A stretch of DNA of 8,417 bases from an uncultured Flavobacteriales bacterium. Its GTDB lineage: Bacteria > Bacteroidota > Bacteroidia > Palsa-965. The notes under the pieces were generated by a model that was given only the letters and a program-made list of their open reading frames with translations, was not told the DNA's origin and did not search any database. The position numbers and the translations under genes are program-made. Of this stretch, positions 1 to 6,017 are shown one piece after another (within the stretch, counting starts at the first letter, position 1; every line of letters begins with the position of its first letter). Where the stretch lies: positions 1-8,417 of the forward strand of contig CAMLEF010000202.1 of assembly GCA_946478675.1 (NCBI GenBank), in the 5' to 3' direction.

Positions 1-651
1 CATCGTGTCAAGGTCGCCGGCTTTGTTATTGGGAACCGAAGGCGAAAATCCCTGCACGTACAGGCTGTCGTAATTGCCGGGCCGACCGAGCCATCCGCGC
101 AGCGACGCATCGAGGTAATGCGATCCGAAATACGGCAGGCTGTAAAACGGAAGCGTTTTGAAATAACGGAAGCGTTTATCGTGGTACTGCAAACCTTCGT
201 ACAGCTTTTCATTGGAGAGAAACGCGAAATACCGCGGGAACTGGTAAACCGTATCGGGGCTGTCGGCGAAGGTGTGAAGGTCGAGGTTGAGCACGACGTA
301 TTTCGGCGGCGGACTGTTTTCAAGATAAGCTTCGAAGCCGGCGCGGATGAACGGCATCGTGGCGCCCATCATGCCGATGTTGAACGATTGCAGCTTCGTA
401 GCGGAATCGATGACCGGCGGGTAGAACTGGCATTCGGCGCGCGAAGAACCGATGAATAAAATATCGCAGGGATGCGGCTCGAGAAAAGTTTCGCGCAGCT
501 TGGCGAATTCCCCGGTTTTGTTGCGGCGCAGCCCGGCGTATTCGAATTCACGAACGAGGTACAGCAATGCGATGGCGGCGATAACGTAAGCAAACCTCGA
601 AGGTTTTATAAACCTTCGAGGTTTGCTTACGTTATCGAAATTCTCCTTCAT
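1..651 (-). CDS. SGNH-hydrolase-like protein paired with MBOAT, C-terminus beyond window
   Basis: The frame is open for 217 codons from an ATG at 651 to the window edge, so the C-terminus is missing. Residues 1-19 form a basic tail. Residues 20-33 (FAYVIAAIALLYLV) form one membrane segment, and the rest should lie outside the cytoplasm. DILFIGSSR at 63-71 fits SGNH block I, with Ser70 as candidate nucleophile. NIGMMG (91-96) and VVLNLD (119-124) fit later blocks. The catalytic Asp/His block would lie off the window. Known for the family: such AlgJ/DltD-like partners work with an MBOAT protein to move acyl groups onto extracellular polymers. The MBOAT gene directly upstream ends in TGATG, its stop sharing one base with this start, which suggests translational coupling. 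No Shine-Dalgarno is visible. A perfect palindrome encodes residues 6-24. The acylated polymer cannot be read from sequence. Confidence 0.8.
   Translation of the reverse strand, partial: MKENFDNVSKPRRFIKPSRFAYVIAAIALLYLVREFEYAGLRRNKTGEFAKLRETFLEPHPCDILFIGSSRAECQFYPPVIDSATKLQSFNIGMMGATMPFIRAGFEAYLENSPPPKYVVLNLDLHTFADSPDTVYQFPRYFAFLSNEKLYEGLQYHDKRFRYFKTLPFYSLPYFGSHYLDASLRGWLGRPGNYDSLYVQGFSPSVPNNKAGDLDTM
579..637. repeat. Perfect 28-bp-arm palindrome inside the SGNH gene
   Basis: The arms at 579-606 and 610-637 are exact reverse complements around a 3-base loop (TAT). The inner part reads AACCTCGAAGGTTT on one side and AAACCTTCGAGGTT on the other. It starts 12 bases after the SGNH start codon and is read in frame as residues 6-24, the basic cytoplasmic tail before the membrane helix. 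There is no T-tract, so it is not a standard terminator. I recall hairpins with this core in intergenic DNA of other Bacteroidota, but this was not checked. An inserted palindromic element kept in frame is the likely explanation. Confidence 0.9.
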
Positions 652-2108
652 CAGAAATGAAAATAGATGAATTCGTTCGTGGTGAATTCGCCGATGGTGA
701 ATAGCGCAACAAAAAGCAGCGTGTAAAATGCGGGACGCCACCAGCGTTCAAAGGCGGGAAGGTGATTGAAAAGTCCGTGCTCTTCGTTCAGCTCTTTTGC
801 GAAGAGGAAAAGGATCATCGCTACGCCGATCGCCAGCGGGAAAAGATCGGTGACGGTGCGCAATTCGTTGAGTGTGTTGCCGGGGTTCCAGTGCAGCGAA
901 AAGATCTTCGAATAAAAAATCCCGAGATCGTGAAAACTGTTCGCGCGGAAAGCGATGAGCGAGATCGTATGGAAACTGATCAGATAAATCCAGCCGGTGA
1001 AATTTTTGATGGTTGATTTTTGATTTTTGATTTTTTTTCTTCGGCGAACGATTGTTTCTATGATGTACACTACGCCGTGCATGGCGCCCCAGGCGACGAA
1101 CGTCCAGTTGGCGCCGTGCCAGAGACCGCTGATGACGAAGACGAGGAAGAGGTTGAGCAATTGCCGCGGGAATTTTACGCGACTGCCGCCGAGCGGGAAG
1201 TAAACGTAATCGCGGAACCAGCTCGTCATGCTGATGTGGTTGCGCGACCAGAATTCGTGCAGCGAAGAAGAGAGCAGCGGACGCCGCCAGTTGAGGCGTA
1301 ATTCGTAACCGAAAAATTTCGCAACGCCCGTGGCAATGTCGGAGTAGCCGGAGAAGTCGCAATAGACTTGCACGACGAAGAAAAATCCGGCGAGCAGTAA
1401 CGTTCCGCCGCTGAAGAGCTCGGGATGTTTGAAAATGGGATTGACGAAATCCGCGAGGCGGTCGGCGATGGCGATCTTTTTGAAAAATCCCCAGAGTGCG
1501 AGACGCGTGCCGGTTACGAGCCATTCGGTGTTGAAATATTTTCGTTCGTGGAATTGCACACCGAGCTGATCGTAACGCGCGATGGGCCCGGCGACGAGCT
1601 GCGGGAAAAACGACACGAACAACGCGAAGGTGACCGGATCTTTTTCCGCCGCAATTTTCCCGCGGTAAACGTCGATCGTGTAGCTCAGCGAATGGAACAC
1701 GTAGAACGAAAGCCCGACGGGAATGACGATCGCTTCGATGTAATGCGGTGTGTTGCCGGAGAAGAGCGATCCGGTCCATGCGAACGTGTTGTAGAAAAAC
1801 GCGAGGTACTTGAATCCGGCAAGGCAACCGATGTTGCTAAGGATGCTCAGCAGCAGCCATCGTTTCGTCGCGCGCTGCGTGTTGCGTGTTGCGGGGGAAG
1901 TATTGCGGGACTGTTCAATTTTCAGTCCGACGAGCCAGTCGATGAGCGTGGTCCCCGCGAGCAAAATTCCGAACCACGGGTTCCAGCTCATGTAGAAATA
2001 ATAGCTGGCAAGGAGCAGGAAGGGATTTCTCCATTTCGCAGGCAGCAGCCAGTGCAGCGTAAACACGACCGGCAGGAAGAGAAGAAAATGGAGGGAGTTG
2101 AAGCTCAC
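651..2108 (-). CDS. MBOAT-family membrane O-acyltransferase (AlgI-like)
   Basis: The 485-residue polytopic membrane protein has the usual length and landmarks of bacterial AlgI/DltB-type MBOAT enzymes, which pass acyl groups across the inner membrane for transfer to a surface polymer. FFPQLVAGPIARYDQL lies at 167-182, CDFSGYSDIA at 250-259, LHEFWSRNHISMTSWFRDY at 283-301 and GLWHGANWTFVAWGAMHG at 328-345. His331 in WHG is the expected catalytic histidine, with a second at His344. The start is GTG at 2108. A TAA lies in frame just upstream, and MSFNSLHFLLFLP matches the usual MBOAT N-terminus. The downstream SGNH gene overlaps its stop by one base. Two predicted cytoplasmic loops, residues 67-83 and 358-370, are encoded by low-complexity word repeats. 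The CGAAT element lies directly upstream. The family is clear; the substrate is unknown. Confidence 0.93.
   Translation of the reverse strand: MSFNSLHFLLFLPVVFTLHWLLPAKWRNPFLLLASYYFYMSWNPWFGILLAGTTLIDWLVGLKIEQSRNTSPATRNTQRATKRWLLLSILSNIGCLAGFKYLAFFYNTFAWTGSLFSGNTPHYIEAIVIPVGLSFYVFHSLSYTIDVYRGKIAAEKDPVTFALFVSFFPQLVAGPIARYDQLGVQFHERKYFNTEWLVTGTRLALWGFFKKIAIADRLADFVNPIFKHPELFSGGTLLLAGFFFVVQVYCDFSGYSDIATGVAKFFGYELRLNWRRPLLSSSLHEFWSRNHISMTSWFRDYVYFPLGGSRVKFPRQLLNLFLVFVISGLWHGANWTFVAWGAMHGVVYIIETIVRRRKKIKNQKSTIKNFTGWIYLISFHTISLIAFRANSFHDLGIFYSKIFSLHWNPGNTLNELRTVTDLFPLAIGVAMILFLFAKELNEEHGLFNHLPAFERWWRPAFYTLLFVALFTIGEFTTNEFIYFHF
999..1038 (-). repeat. ATCAAAA word repeat inside the MBOAT gene
   Basis: On the coding strand the words ATCAAAA, ATCAAAA, ATCAACC, ATCAAAA follow a run of A. 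They encode residues 358-370 (KKIKNQKSTIKNF), a basic loop after the membrane segment ending near residue 350. Similar ATCAAAAATC strings are common between genes in Bacteroidota as I recall them. The base composition differs sharply from the GC-richer coding DNA on both sides, which suggests an acquired in-frame repeat rather than ancestral MBOAT sequence. Confidence 0.7.
1863..1910 (-). repeat. CGCAACA word repeat inside the MBOAT gene
   Basis: The coding strand holds CGCAATAC followed by CGCAACACGCAACACGCA and a GC-rich end. It encodes residues 67-82, SRNTSPATRNTQRATK, a polar loop between two membrane segments. The alternating RNT/TRNT pattern is unlike MBOAT sequence on either side. It looks like a second short-word repeat accepted in frame in a tolerant loop. 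Confidence 0.6.
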
Positions 2109-2131
2109 GCGGGGTGCGAATTACTAAGGGG

Positions 2132-2277
2132 CGAATTACGAATCAGTACGAATATACGAATGGCGATAGCAGGTATGTTCCGGCTTAATGATGATGGTGG
2201 GTCACGAATTACGAATCAGTACGAATATACGAATGGCGATAGCAGGTATGTTCCGGCTTAATGATGATGGCGGGTCA
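2132..2277. repeat. 73-bp tandem duplication
   Basis: The copies at 2132-2204 and 2205-2277 differ at one base (T2198 versus C2271). Each consists of the 30-base CGAAT element plus 43 bases that include GGCGATAGCAGGTATGTTCC and TAATGATGATGG. A third CGAAT core begins at 2278 but then leads into a different tail. The near-identity points to a recent duplication. Confidence 0.95.
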
Positions 2278-2421
2278 CGAATTACGAATCAGTACGAATA
2301 TACGAATCGCGCTTGCCGACGCGCCTTTGGAAATTTCATTAGCAGTAAATGAAAGGAGGGTGCGAATTCCGAATCAATACGAATATCCGAATCGCGCTTG
2401 CTGACGCGCCTTGGAATTCCC

Positions 2422-2451
2422 ATTCGTATATTCGCAGTGATTCGTAATTCG
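2422..2451 (-). promoter_or_regulatory. Inverted CGAAT element at the pssA1 start, possible promoter
   Basis: This inverted copy ends six bases (TAACCC) before the pssA1 ATG. On the plus strand it contains TATATTCG at 2427-2434, one base off the Bacteroidota -7 box TAnnTTTG and 23 bases before the start codon. No well-spaced -33 TTG is visible; the nearest, at 2411-2413, is 13 bases upstream. The promoter role is inference; the repeat copy is directly visible. Confidence 0.35.
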
Positions 2452-2457
2452 TAACCC

Positions 2458-3321
2458 ATGAAACTCTTCACTCTCCCCAACGTCATTACACTGCTGAACC
2501 TGCTCTGCGGCTGTCTCGCGATCGTTTGTGCGTTCAACGGCGAGCTCATGTGGAGCGCTTACCTCGTCGGTATTGCGGCGGTGCTGGATTTTCTCGATGG
2601 TTTCGTGGCGCGCGCGCTGAAGCAGTATTCACCGATCGGGAAGGATTTGGATTCGCTGGCGGATATGGTGACGTTCGGTGTGGTGCCGGGCGTGGTGATG
2701 TTTCATTTGATCCGTTGTTCCATTTCTCCGCTGGAGTATTCGTTTCCGCATAATTCTGAAGGATATTGGAAGATGGCGATGCTGATGCCTGCACCTTCGG
2801 GAGCGATCACGTATCTTCCTTATGTCGCGTTCCTGATCCCGCTTTTTTCTGCGCTGCGCCTGGCGAAATTCAACAACGATACGCGTCAAACGGATTCTTT
2901 CATTGGCGTGCCGACGCCTGCGAATTCCATTTTCGTGGTTTCGCTGGTGCTGATCGGTAATCATCACTTCGGCTATTTTTCCAGCACCAATCCTTTCGCG
3001 GAAATCGGGGAGTATGTAGCCGTCTCCATGAAAACGGATGTGCATACGACTGCGTCTGCCGGTTGGCTCGATCTGCTGCCGTATATCCTTTGCGGGCTTA
3101 CGCTGGTATTGTCCTTTCTTCTCATCTCCGAGATCCCGCTGTTCGCTTTGAAAGTAAAAGGTTTCGGCTGGAAAGGAAACGAGATCCGTTACATTTTCCT
3201 GGCGCTCTCACTGGTGATGCTCGTGCTGCTGAAATTCATTGCGCTGCCGCTGATCATCGTGCTGTATGTGTTAATGAGCGTGGTGAATAACCTGATGAGG
3301 AGAAAAGAGAAGCAGCTGTAA
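2458..3321 (+). CDS. pssA: CDP-diacylglycerol-serine O-phosphatidyltransferase, copy 1
   Basis: The 287-residue membrane protein carries the full CDP-alcohol phosphatidyltransferase signature DG-x2-AR-x8-G-x3-D-x3-D: Asp47, Gly48, Ala51, Arg52, Gly61, Asp65, Asp69. These residues bind metal and CDP-diacylglycerol. The family attaches serine to the lipid, the first step to phosphatidylethanolamine. LPNVITLLNLLCGCLA at the N-terminus and the ALRLAKFN motif near 138 are typical of PssA. Further membrane helices follow, ending in VLYVLMSVVNNLMRRKE. The protein is longer than the roughly 230-250 residues I expect. Extra sequence lies between VVMFHLIR and the next helix (about residues 85-115) and around 170-200. 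The ATG at 2458 begins exactly at the conserved N-terminus. The gene ends in a double stop (TAATAA). A second, diverged copy follows directly. Other CDP-alcohols cannot be fully excluded, but serine is the best call. Confidence 0.92.
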   Translation: MKLFTLPNVITLLNLLCGCLAIVCAFNGELMWSAYLVGIAAVLDFLDGFVARALKQYSPIGKDLDSLADMVTFGVVPGVVMFHLIRCSISPLEYSFPHNSEGYWKMAMLMPAPSGAITYLPYVAFLIPLFSALRLAKFNNDTRQTDSFIGVPTPANSIFVVSLVLIGNHHFGYFSSTNPFAEIGEYVAVSMKTDVHTTASAGWLDLLPYILCGLTLVLSFLLISEIPLFALKVKGFGWKGNEIRYIFLALSLVMLVLLKFIALPLIIVLYVLMSVVNNLMRRKEKQL

Positions 3322-3334
3322 TAAACGAGTAGTA

Positions 3335-3459
3335 GGGTTACGAATTACGAATGGCTGCGATTACCGCGAATAAAGAATCTGGAATTTGAACGCAGCAATC
3401 GCGATGCAGGGTTGGGTAGTGCGATTCGTATATTCGTAACCATTCGTAATTCGTAACCC
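3335..3459. repeat. CGAAT-element inverted repeat between the two pssA genes
   Basis: An exact 18-base inverted repeat (GGGTTACGAATTACGAAT) occupies 3335-3352 and 3442-3459 and encloses 89 bases. The right side is a full inverted CGAAT element (3424-3453) ending shortly before the pssA2 ATG. The left side is a half copy. TATATTCG lies at 3429-3436, 29 bases before the start codon. The enclosed bases show no coding frame or recognised motif. In RNA this would form a long-loop hairpin at the gene junction. Confidence 0.85.
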
Positions 3460-3465
3460 GCTAGC

Positions 3466-4344
3466 ATGTTCAACGTTCCCAACCTTTTCTCCCTCGGAAA
3501 TTTACTTTGCGGCTGCATCGCGACATTGACGGTGATCGAAGGCAATTTGTTTCCGGCTGCATTTCTCGTGATGCTGGCTTCGGTGTTTGATTTTCTCGAC
3601 GGGTTTGCGGCGCGCGGGTTGAAGCAGGGATCGCCGATGGGGAAGGAGCTGGATTCGCTCGCGGACATGGTGACGTTTGGCGTGGTGCCGGGCATGGTGA
3701 TGTTCCAGCTGATCCGGATGGGTATCAACATTCACGGACCGGAAAACTACGATGAGGCCACGCGTGATTGCCTGCCGTATGCGGGGTTTTTCATTCCGCT
3801 GTTCTCCGCGCTCCGGCTGGCGCATTTCAATGTCGATACGAAGCAATCCACTTCGTTCATCGGTTTGCCTACGCTGGCGAATGCGCTTTTGATCACCGGG
3901 ATTCCGCTGGCGATCGGGTTGACGCAGCAGGATTTTGCAGCGACCAGCCATGGCGGCTTTCATGTGGAGCCGGGACAGGAGAACGATCTCGTTTATCTCA
4001 TGATCAGCCTGCATCCGACGGACCTGTATTCCATTGCCGCGACGAATCTTTCCGGCAATCAGATTCCGTGGTTTTACGATTTGCCTGCGCTGGTGCTAAT
4101 GCCTTTCTGGATGGCGGGATTGTCGGCGCTGATGTCGATGCTGCTGATCTCGAAGCTGCCGATGTTCTCGTTCAAGGTGAAGAATGTGAAGTGGAAAGGC
4201 AACGAGGTGCGTTATGTTTTTCTCGCGGGGGCGGTGTTGCTGGCGGTGTTGTTGCAGCTGAAAGCGTTGTCGGTGATTATTGTATTGTACGTACTGATGA
4301 GCCTGGTCAATTCTATGGTTGGCAGGAAAGAGCAGCGGCAGTAG
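3466..4344 (+). CDS. pssA: CDP-diacylglycerol-serine O-phosphatidyltransferase, copy 2
   Basis: The 292-residue paralogue of the preceding gene has an intact catalytic signature: Asp45, Gly46, Ala49, Arg50, Gly59, Asp63, Asp67. The two proteins share long blocks by eye, such as DSLADMVTFGVVPG, PLFSALRLA and VIIVLYVLMS or close variants. They differ in the loops; this copy has a long hydrophilic insertion around residues 160-195 (HGGFHVEPGQEND and onward). The ATG at 3466 sits at the conserved N-terminus, 12 bases after the inverted CGAAT copy, without a Shine-Dalgarno. Stops are TAG then TAA. Both catalytic sites are complete, so this is not a decayed duplicate. It may differ in substrate (serine versus another alcohol) or in regulation. 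Confidence 0.9.
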   Translation: MFNVPNLFSLGNLLCGCIATLTVIEGNLFPAAFLVMLASVFDFLDGFAARGLKQGSPMGKELDSLADMVTFGVVPGMVMFQLIRMGINIHGPENYDEATRDCLPYAGFFIPLFSALRLAHFNVDTKQSTSFIGLPTLANALLITGIPLAIGLTQQDFAATSHGGFHVEPGQENDLVYLMISLHPTDLYSIAATNLSGNQIPWFYDLPALVLMPFWMAGLSALMSMLLISKLPMFSFKVKNVKWKGNEVRYVFLAGAVLLAVLLQLKALSVIIVLYVLMSLVNSMVGRKEQRQ

Positions 4345-4740
4345 TAAACGGGGCGGGTGCGAATTACGAATCACTACGAATATACGAATCGCGCTTGCTG
4401 ACGCACCTTTGGAGTTTCGCAGTAAACGGGAGGCAGGGTGCGAATTACGAATCACTACGAATATACGAATCGCACTTGCCAACCCTCCTGGGAATTCCTG
4501 TTTGGCATTCGCAGCTGTTAGCAGTAAACGGGAGGCAGGGTGCGAATTAACGAATCAATACGAATATACGAATCGCACTTGCCGACCCTCCTGGGAATTC
4601 CTGTTTGGCATTCGCAACTGTTAGCAGTAAAGGGGAGGCAGGGTGCGAATTAGGAATCAATACGAATATCCGAATCGCGCTTGCCGGCCCTCAACGGAAT
4701 TCCCATTCGTATATTCGTAAATATTCGTAATTCGTAACCC
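4345..4740. repeat. CGAAT-word repeat array downstream of pssA2
   Basis: Direct copies of the 30-base element start at 4360, 4441, 4543 (one extra A) and 4646, and an inverted copy occupies 4705-4734 followed by TAACCC. The spacing grows from 81 to about 102 bases because the later units carry GGGAATTCCTGTTTGGCATT and GTTAGCAGTAAA. Each direct copy is preceded by GGGTG and followed by CGCGCTTGC or CGCACTTGC. No gene is present; an apparent reading frame with repeating ELRITTNIRIA peptides is just translated repeat. Confidence 0.92.
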
Positions 4741-4742
4741 TT

Positions 4743-4750
4743 CATCTTTG
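4743..4750 (+). promoter_or_regulatory. Possible -7 promoter box for the RNA element
   Basis: CATCTTTG matches the Bacteroidota -7 consensus TAnnTTTG except for its first base. It would start transcription near 4757, just before the conserved-looking RNA element. The -33 region offers only TTCG at 4724-4727, so support is weak. Confidence 0.35.
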
Positions 4751-4756
4751 AAATTG

Positions 4757-4862
4757 CTTCCACTTCCTGGTAGCCCCGATTGAGCGGAAAGCCCGGACGC
4801 AGGAGGACTTGCAGCGAAAGCGGGACCGTACCCCGCTGGTGAGCACCACCGCCGCTGCTCCT
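4757..4862 (+). ncRNA. Structured RNA element upstream of purS, possibly Flavo-1-like
   Basis: This unique, non-repeat, non-coding stretch has GGTAGCCCCGATTGAGCGG at 4769-4787 and GCAGCGAAAGCGGGACC at 4811-4827. I recall the pattern TAGCCCCGATTGA, then GCGAAAGCGGGA, as a frequent intergenic element of Bacteroidota that resembles the published Flavo-1 RNA motif. The assignment is from memory and unverified. Possible pairings are CCCG 4775-4778 with CGGG 4821-4824, a GC-GAAA-GC tetraloop hairpin at 4814-4821 (an alternative fold, because C4821 is shared), TGGT 4837-4840 with ACCA 4845-4848, and GCAGC 4811-4815 with GCTGC 4854-4858. It lies between a -7-like box and the purS promoter, so it could be a free small RNA or a 5' leader. 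Confidence 0.5.
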
Positions 4863-4917
4863 TATCAAAAGTTTTACACCACTGTATTGTACAGGCGCTG
4901 AGGCTTCGCTAAATGCT

Positions 4918-4925
4918 TATTTTTG
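4918..4925 (+). promoter_or_regulatory. purS promoter, -7 box TATTTTTG
   Basis: TATTTTTG is an exact match to the Bacteroidota -7 consensus TAnnTTTG. Transcription would begin near 4931, leaving a leader of about 20 bases before the purS ATG at 4952. The -33 region is poor (CTG at 4898-4900, 17 bases upstream). The box excludes the upstream in-frame ATG at 4913 as the start. Confidence 0.55.
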
Positions 4926-4951
4926 CACCGCATTTCAATCCTCTCTCCAAC

Positions 4952-5203
4952 ATGAAATTCAAAGCAGAAATCGACGTGATGCCGCTCAAGGCGTTGCTGG
5001 ATCCGCAAGGAAAAGCCGTTACCGGAAGCATGAAGAACCTCGGCCTGCCCGAGATCGAAAACGTGCGCATCGGCAAGCACATTACGCTCGAGATCGAAGC
5101 TCCGTCGAAAGACGCGGCGCATGCGAAGGTGGACGAGGCCTGCAAAAAGCTTCTCGCCAACCAGATCATGGAATTCTACGAATTCGAGATCACGGAAGCG
5201 TAA
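4952..5203 (+). CDS. purS: Phosphoribosylformylglycinamidine synthase subunit PurS
   Basis: The 83-residue protein has standard PurS length. It begins MKFKAEIDVMPLKALLDPQGKAV, with the family's LDPQGKAV segment at residues 14-21. ENVRIGKHITLEIE follows at 31-44, and NQIMEFYEFEI near the end matches the usual C-terminal NPVIE.Y-type motif. PurS is the small subunit that bridges PurL and PurQ in FGAM synthase, which converts FGAR, glutamine and ATP to FGAM in cytoplasmic purine synthesis. The start at 4952 is preferred over the in-frame ATG at 4913, because it gives the normal N-terminus and the -7 box lies between the two. purL and purQ are not in the window. The gene stands alone with its own promoter. 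Confidence 0.95.
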   Translation: MKFKAEIDVMPLKALLDPQGKAVTGSMKNLGLPEIENVRIGKHITLEIEAPSKDAAHAKVDEACKKLLANQIMEFYEFEITEA

Positions 5204-5204
5204 T

Positions 5205-5377
5205 TCCGCTACTCAGCATGACAGGTGCGGAATTAAAGGTTCCGCTACCAGCATGACAGGCGTTGGATTCAAGGTGCCGCTACTCAGCATGACAGGCGTT
5301 GAATGAGTCGAATGCTCCGCTACCTGGCATGGCAGGCATGAAATTCTGCAGAACGCTTCGCTACCTGGCGCGACAGG
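5205..5377. repeat. Five degenerate copies of a CCGCTAC...GACAGG repeat
   Basis: Copies of about 21 bases lie at 5205-5225, 5241-5260, 5276-5296, 5316-5336 and 5357-5377, spaced 35-41 bases apart. The first three read CCGCTACTCAGCATGACAGG or lack two bases. The last two read CCGCTACCTGGCATGGCAGG and CGCTACCTGGCGCGACAGG, which gain CCTG/CAGG self-complementarity. A related unit (CGGCTACTCAGCCTGAC, 6041-6057) lies downstream of the next gene. Intervening bases are similar (GCGTTGGATT, GCGTTGAATG), so this is a decayed tandem array and not a CRISPR. Confidence 0.85.
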
Positions 5378-5393
5378 TGTCAAACATTAACCG

Positions 5394-6017
5394 ATGAAAT
5401 TCTACCGATACCCGCTGGCCCTTATTGCGTATGCGCTGCTGTTCATTTTCCTGCTCGCGTGGGGGTGGCACCAGCTGGCGGGGCAGTCGATGGCGACGTA
5501 CTGGTATTATTTTCCTGCGGGCGCCGGTGTTTTCCTGCTGATTTCTTTTTTGCTTTCAAAGCTGAAGCTGCACTGGGAGCTCGACGTGCTGCTGCAGGTG
5601 ATGGTGGTGCTGGCGCCGGTGCTCTGGTACGTGAACCAGCGCGAACCGTACAAGCGGCCGGTGTATATTTTCGTGACGAACCCGGTGTACAGCGGCAAGC
5701 TGACGATCCGCTTCAACCACGACAAGAACGCGAAAACGAACGCGAACAATCCTTCCGATACGCTGTACTTTAAATTCGACGAAGACGGCAGCATCCTGCT
5801 CAACGAAGACGGCGAATACGTGCGTGAATGCATGCGGAAACGTTTGTATACGGTCTTCCCGGACCAATCACGCAAGCTGGTCCCGTTCGCGGATAAAAAT
5901 CATCTTCCTTCCGATACGCTGACGAAAGTGCTCGTTGAGGATACGCTGATCGCGGAAAAAGGAAGAATGAAGGAGCTGCGTTACCGCATTGATTTTCCGC
6001 AGAAATTGAAACGTTAG
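5394..6017 (+). CDS. Membrane protein of unknown function, three helices and a soluble tail
   Basis: I do not recognise this 207-residue protein with confidence. Hydrophobic segments lie at about 7-25 (LALIAYALLFIFLLAWGWH), 38-58 and 63-80 (DVLLQVMVVLAPVLWYV). A hydrophilic C-terminal region of about 125 residues begins RPVYIFVTNPVYSGKLTIRFN. The tail alternates short beta-like runs with acidic turns (FKFDEDGSILLNEDGEY) and faintly recalls DUF6843-type domains, which I could not verify. The ATG at 5394 gives a short basic N-terminus (MKFYRYP). It follows a degenerate repeat array with no visible promoter. Its last codons lie inside the left arm of the convergent terminator hairpin. Confidence 0.75.
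   Translation: MKFYRYPLALIAYALLFIFLLAWGWHQLAGQSMATYWYYFPAGAGVFLLISFLLSKLKLHWELDVLLQVMVVLAPVLWYVNQREPYKRPVYIFVTNPVYSGKLTIRFNHDKNAKTNANNPSDTLYFKFDEDGSILLNEDGEYVRECMRKRLYTVFPDQSRKLVPFADKNHLPSDTLTKVLVEDTLIAEKGRMKELRYRIDFPQKLKR

Larger units (their letters stand above)
2109..2457. repeat. CGAAT-word repeat array between MBOAT and pssA1
   Basis: This 349-base divergent intergenic region is nearly all repeat. Full direct copies of the 30-base, four-CGAAT element start at 2132, 2205, 2278 and 2363. An inverted copy occupies 2422-2451, six bases before the pssA1 ATG. A half copy starts at 2117, next to the MBOAT start. The last two direct copies are followed by CGCGCTTGC. No convincing TAnnTTTG box or Shine-Dalgarno is present for either gene, so the repeat DNA itself must carry the transcription and translation start signals, or pssA1 lacks its own promoter. 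Confidence 0.9.

Noticed and set aside
748..1827. 359-codon minus-strand open frame
   Set aside because: It is a frame-shifted shadow of the MBOAT gene, rich in Arg and His.
1425..2261. 278-codon open frame on the plus strand
   Set aside because: It lies antisense to the well-supported MBOAT gene and its product is charged low-complexity sequence without a family motif; its end is repeat DNA.
3768..4550. 260-codon plus-strand open frame
   Set aside because: It is a +1 shadow of pssA2 running into the repeat array.
4319..4624. Open frame with repeated ELRITTNIRIA peptides
   Set aside because: It is translated CGAAT repeat DNA, starts inside pssA2 in another frame, and the repeat copies are not kept in frame (copy 4543 has an extra A).
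2132..4734. Insertion sequence or transposon ends
   Set aside because: No transposase or target-site duplication is visible; the inverted copies flank only repeats or single genes.
4913..4951. Longer purS start at 4913
   Set aside because: An exact -7 box at 4918-4925 lies downstream of it, and PurS proteins begin at the MKFKAEI segment.
5205..5377. Possible CRISPR array
   Set aside because: Units are degenerate and about 21 bases, the intervening 15-20 bases resemble each other, spacing is uneven and no cas genes are present.
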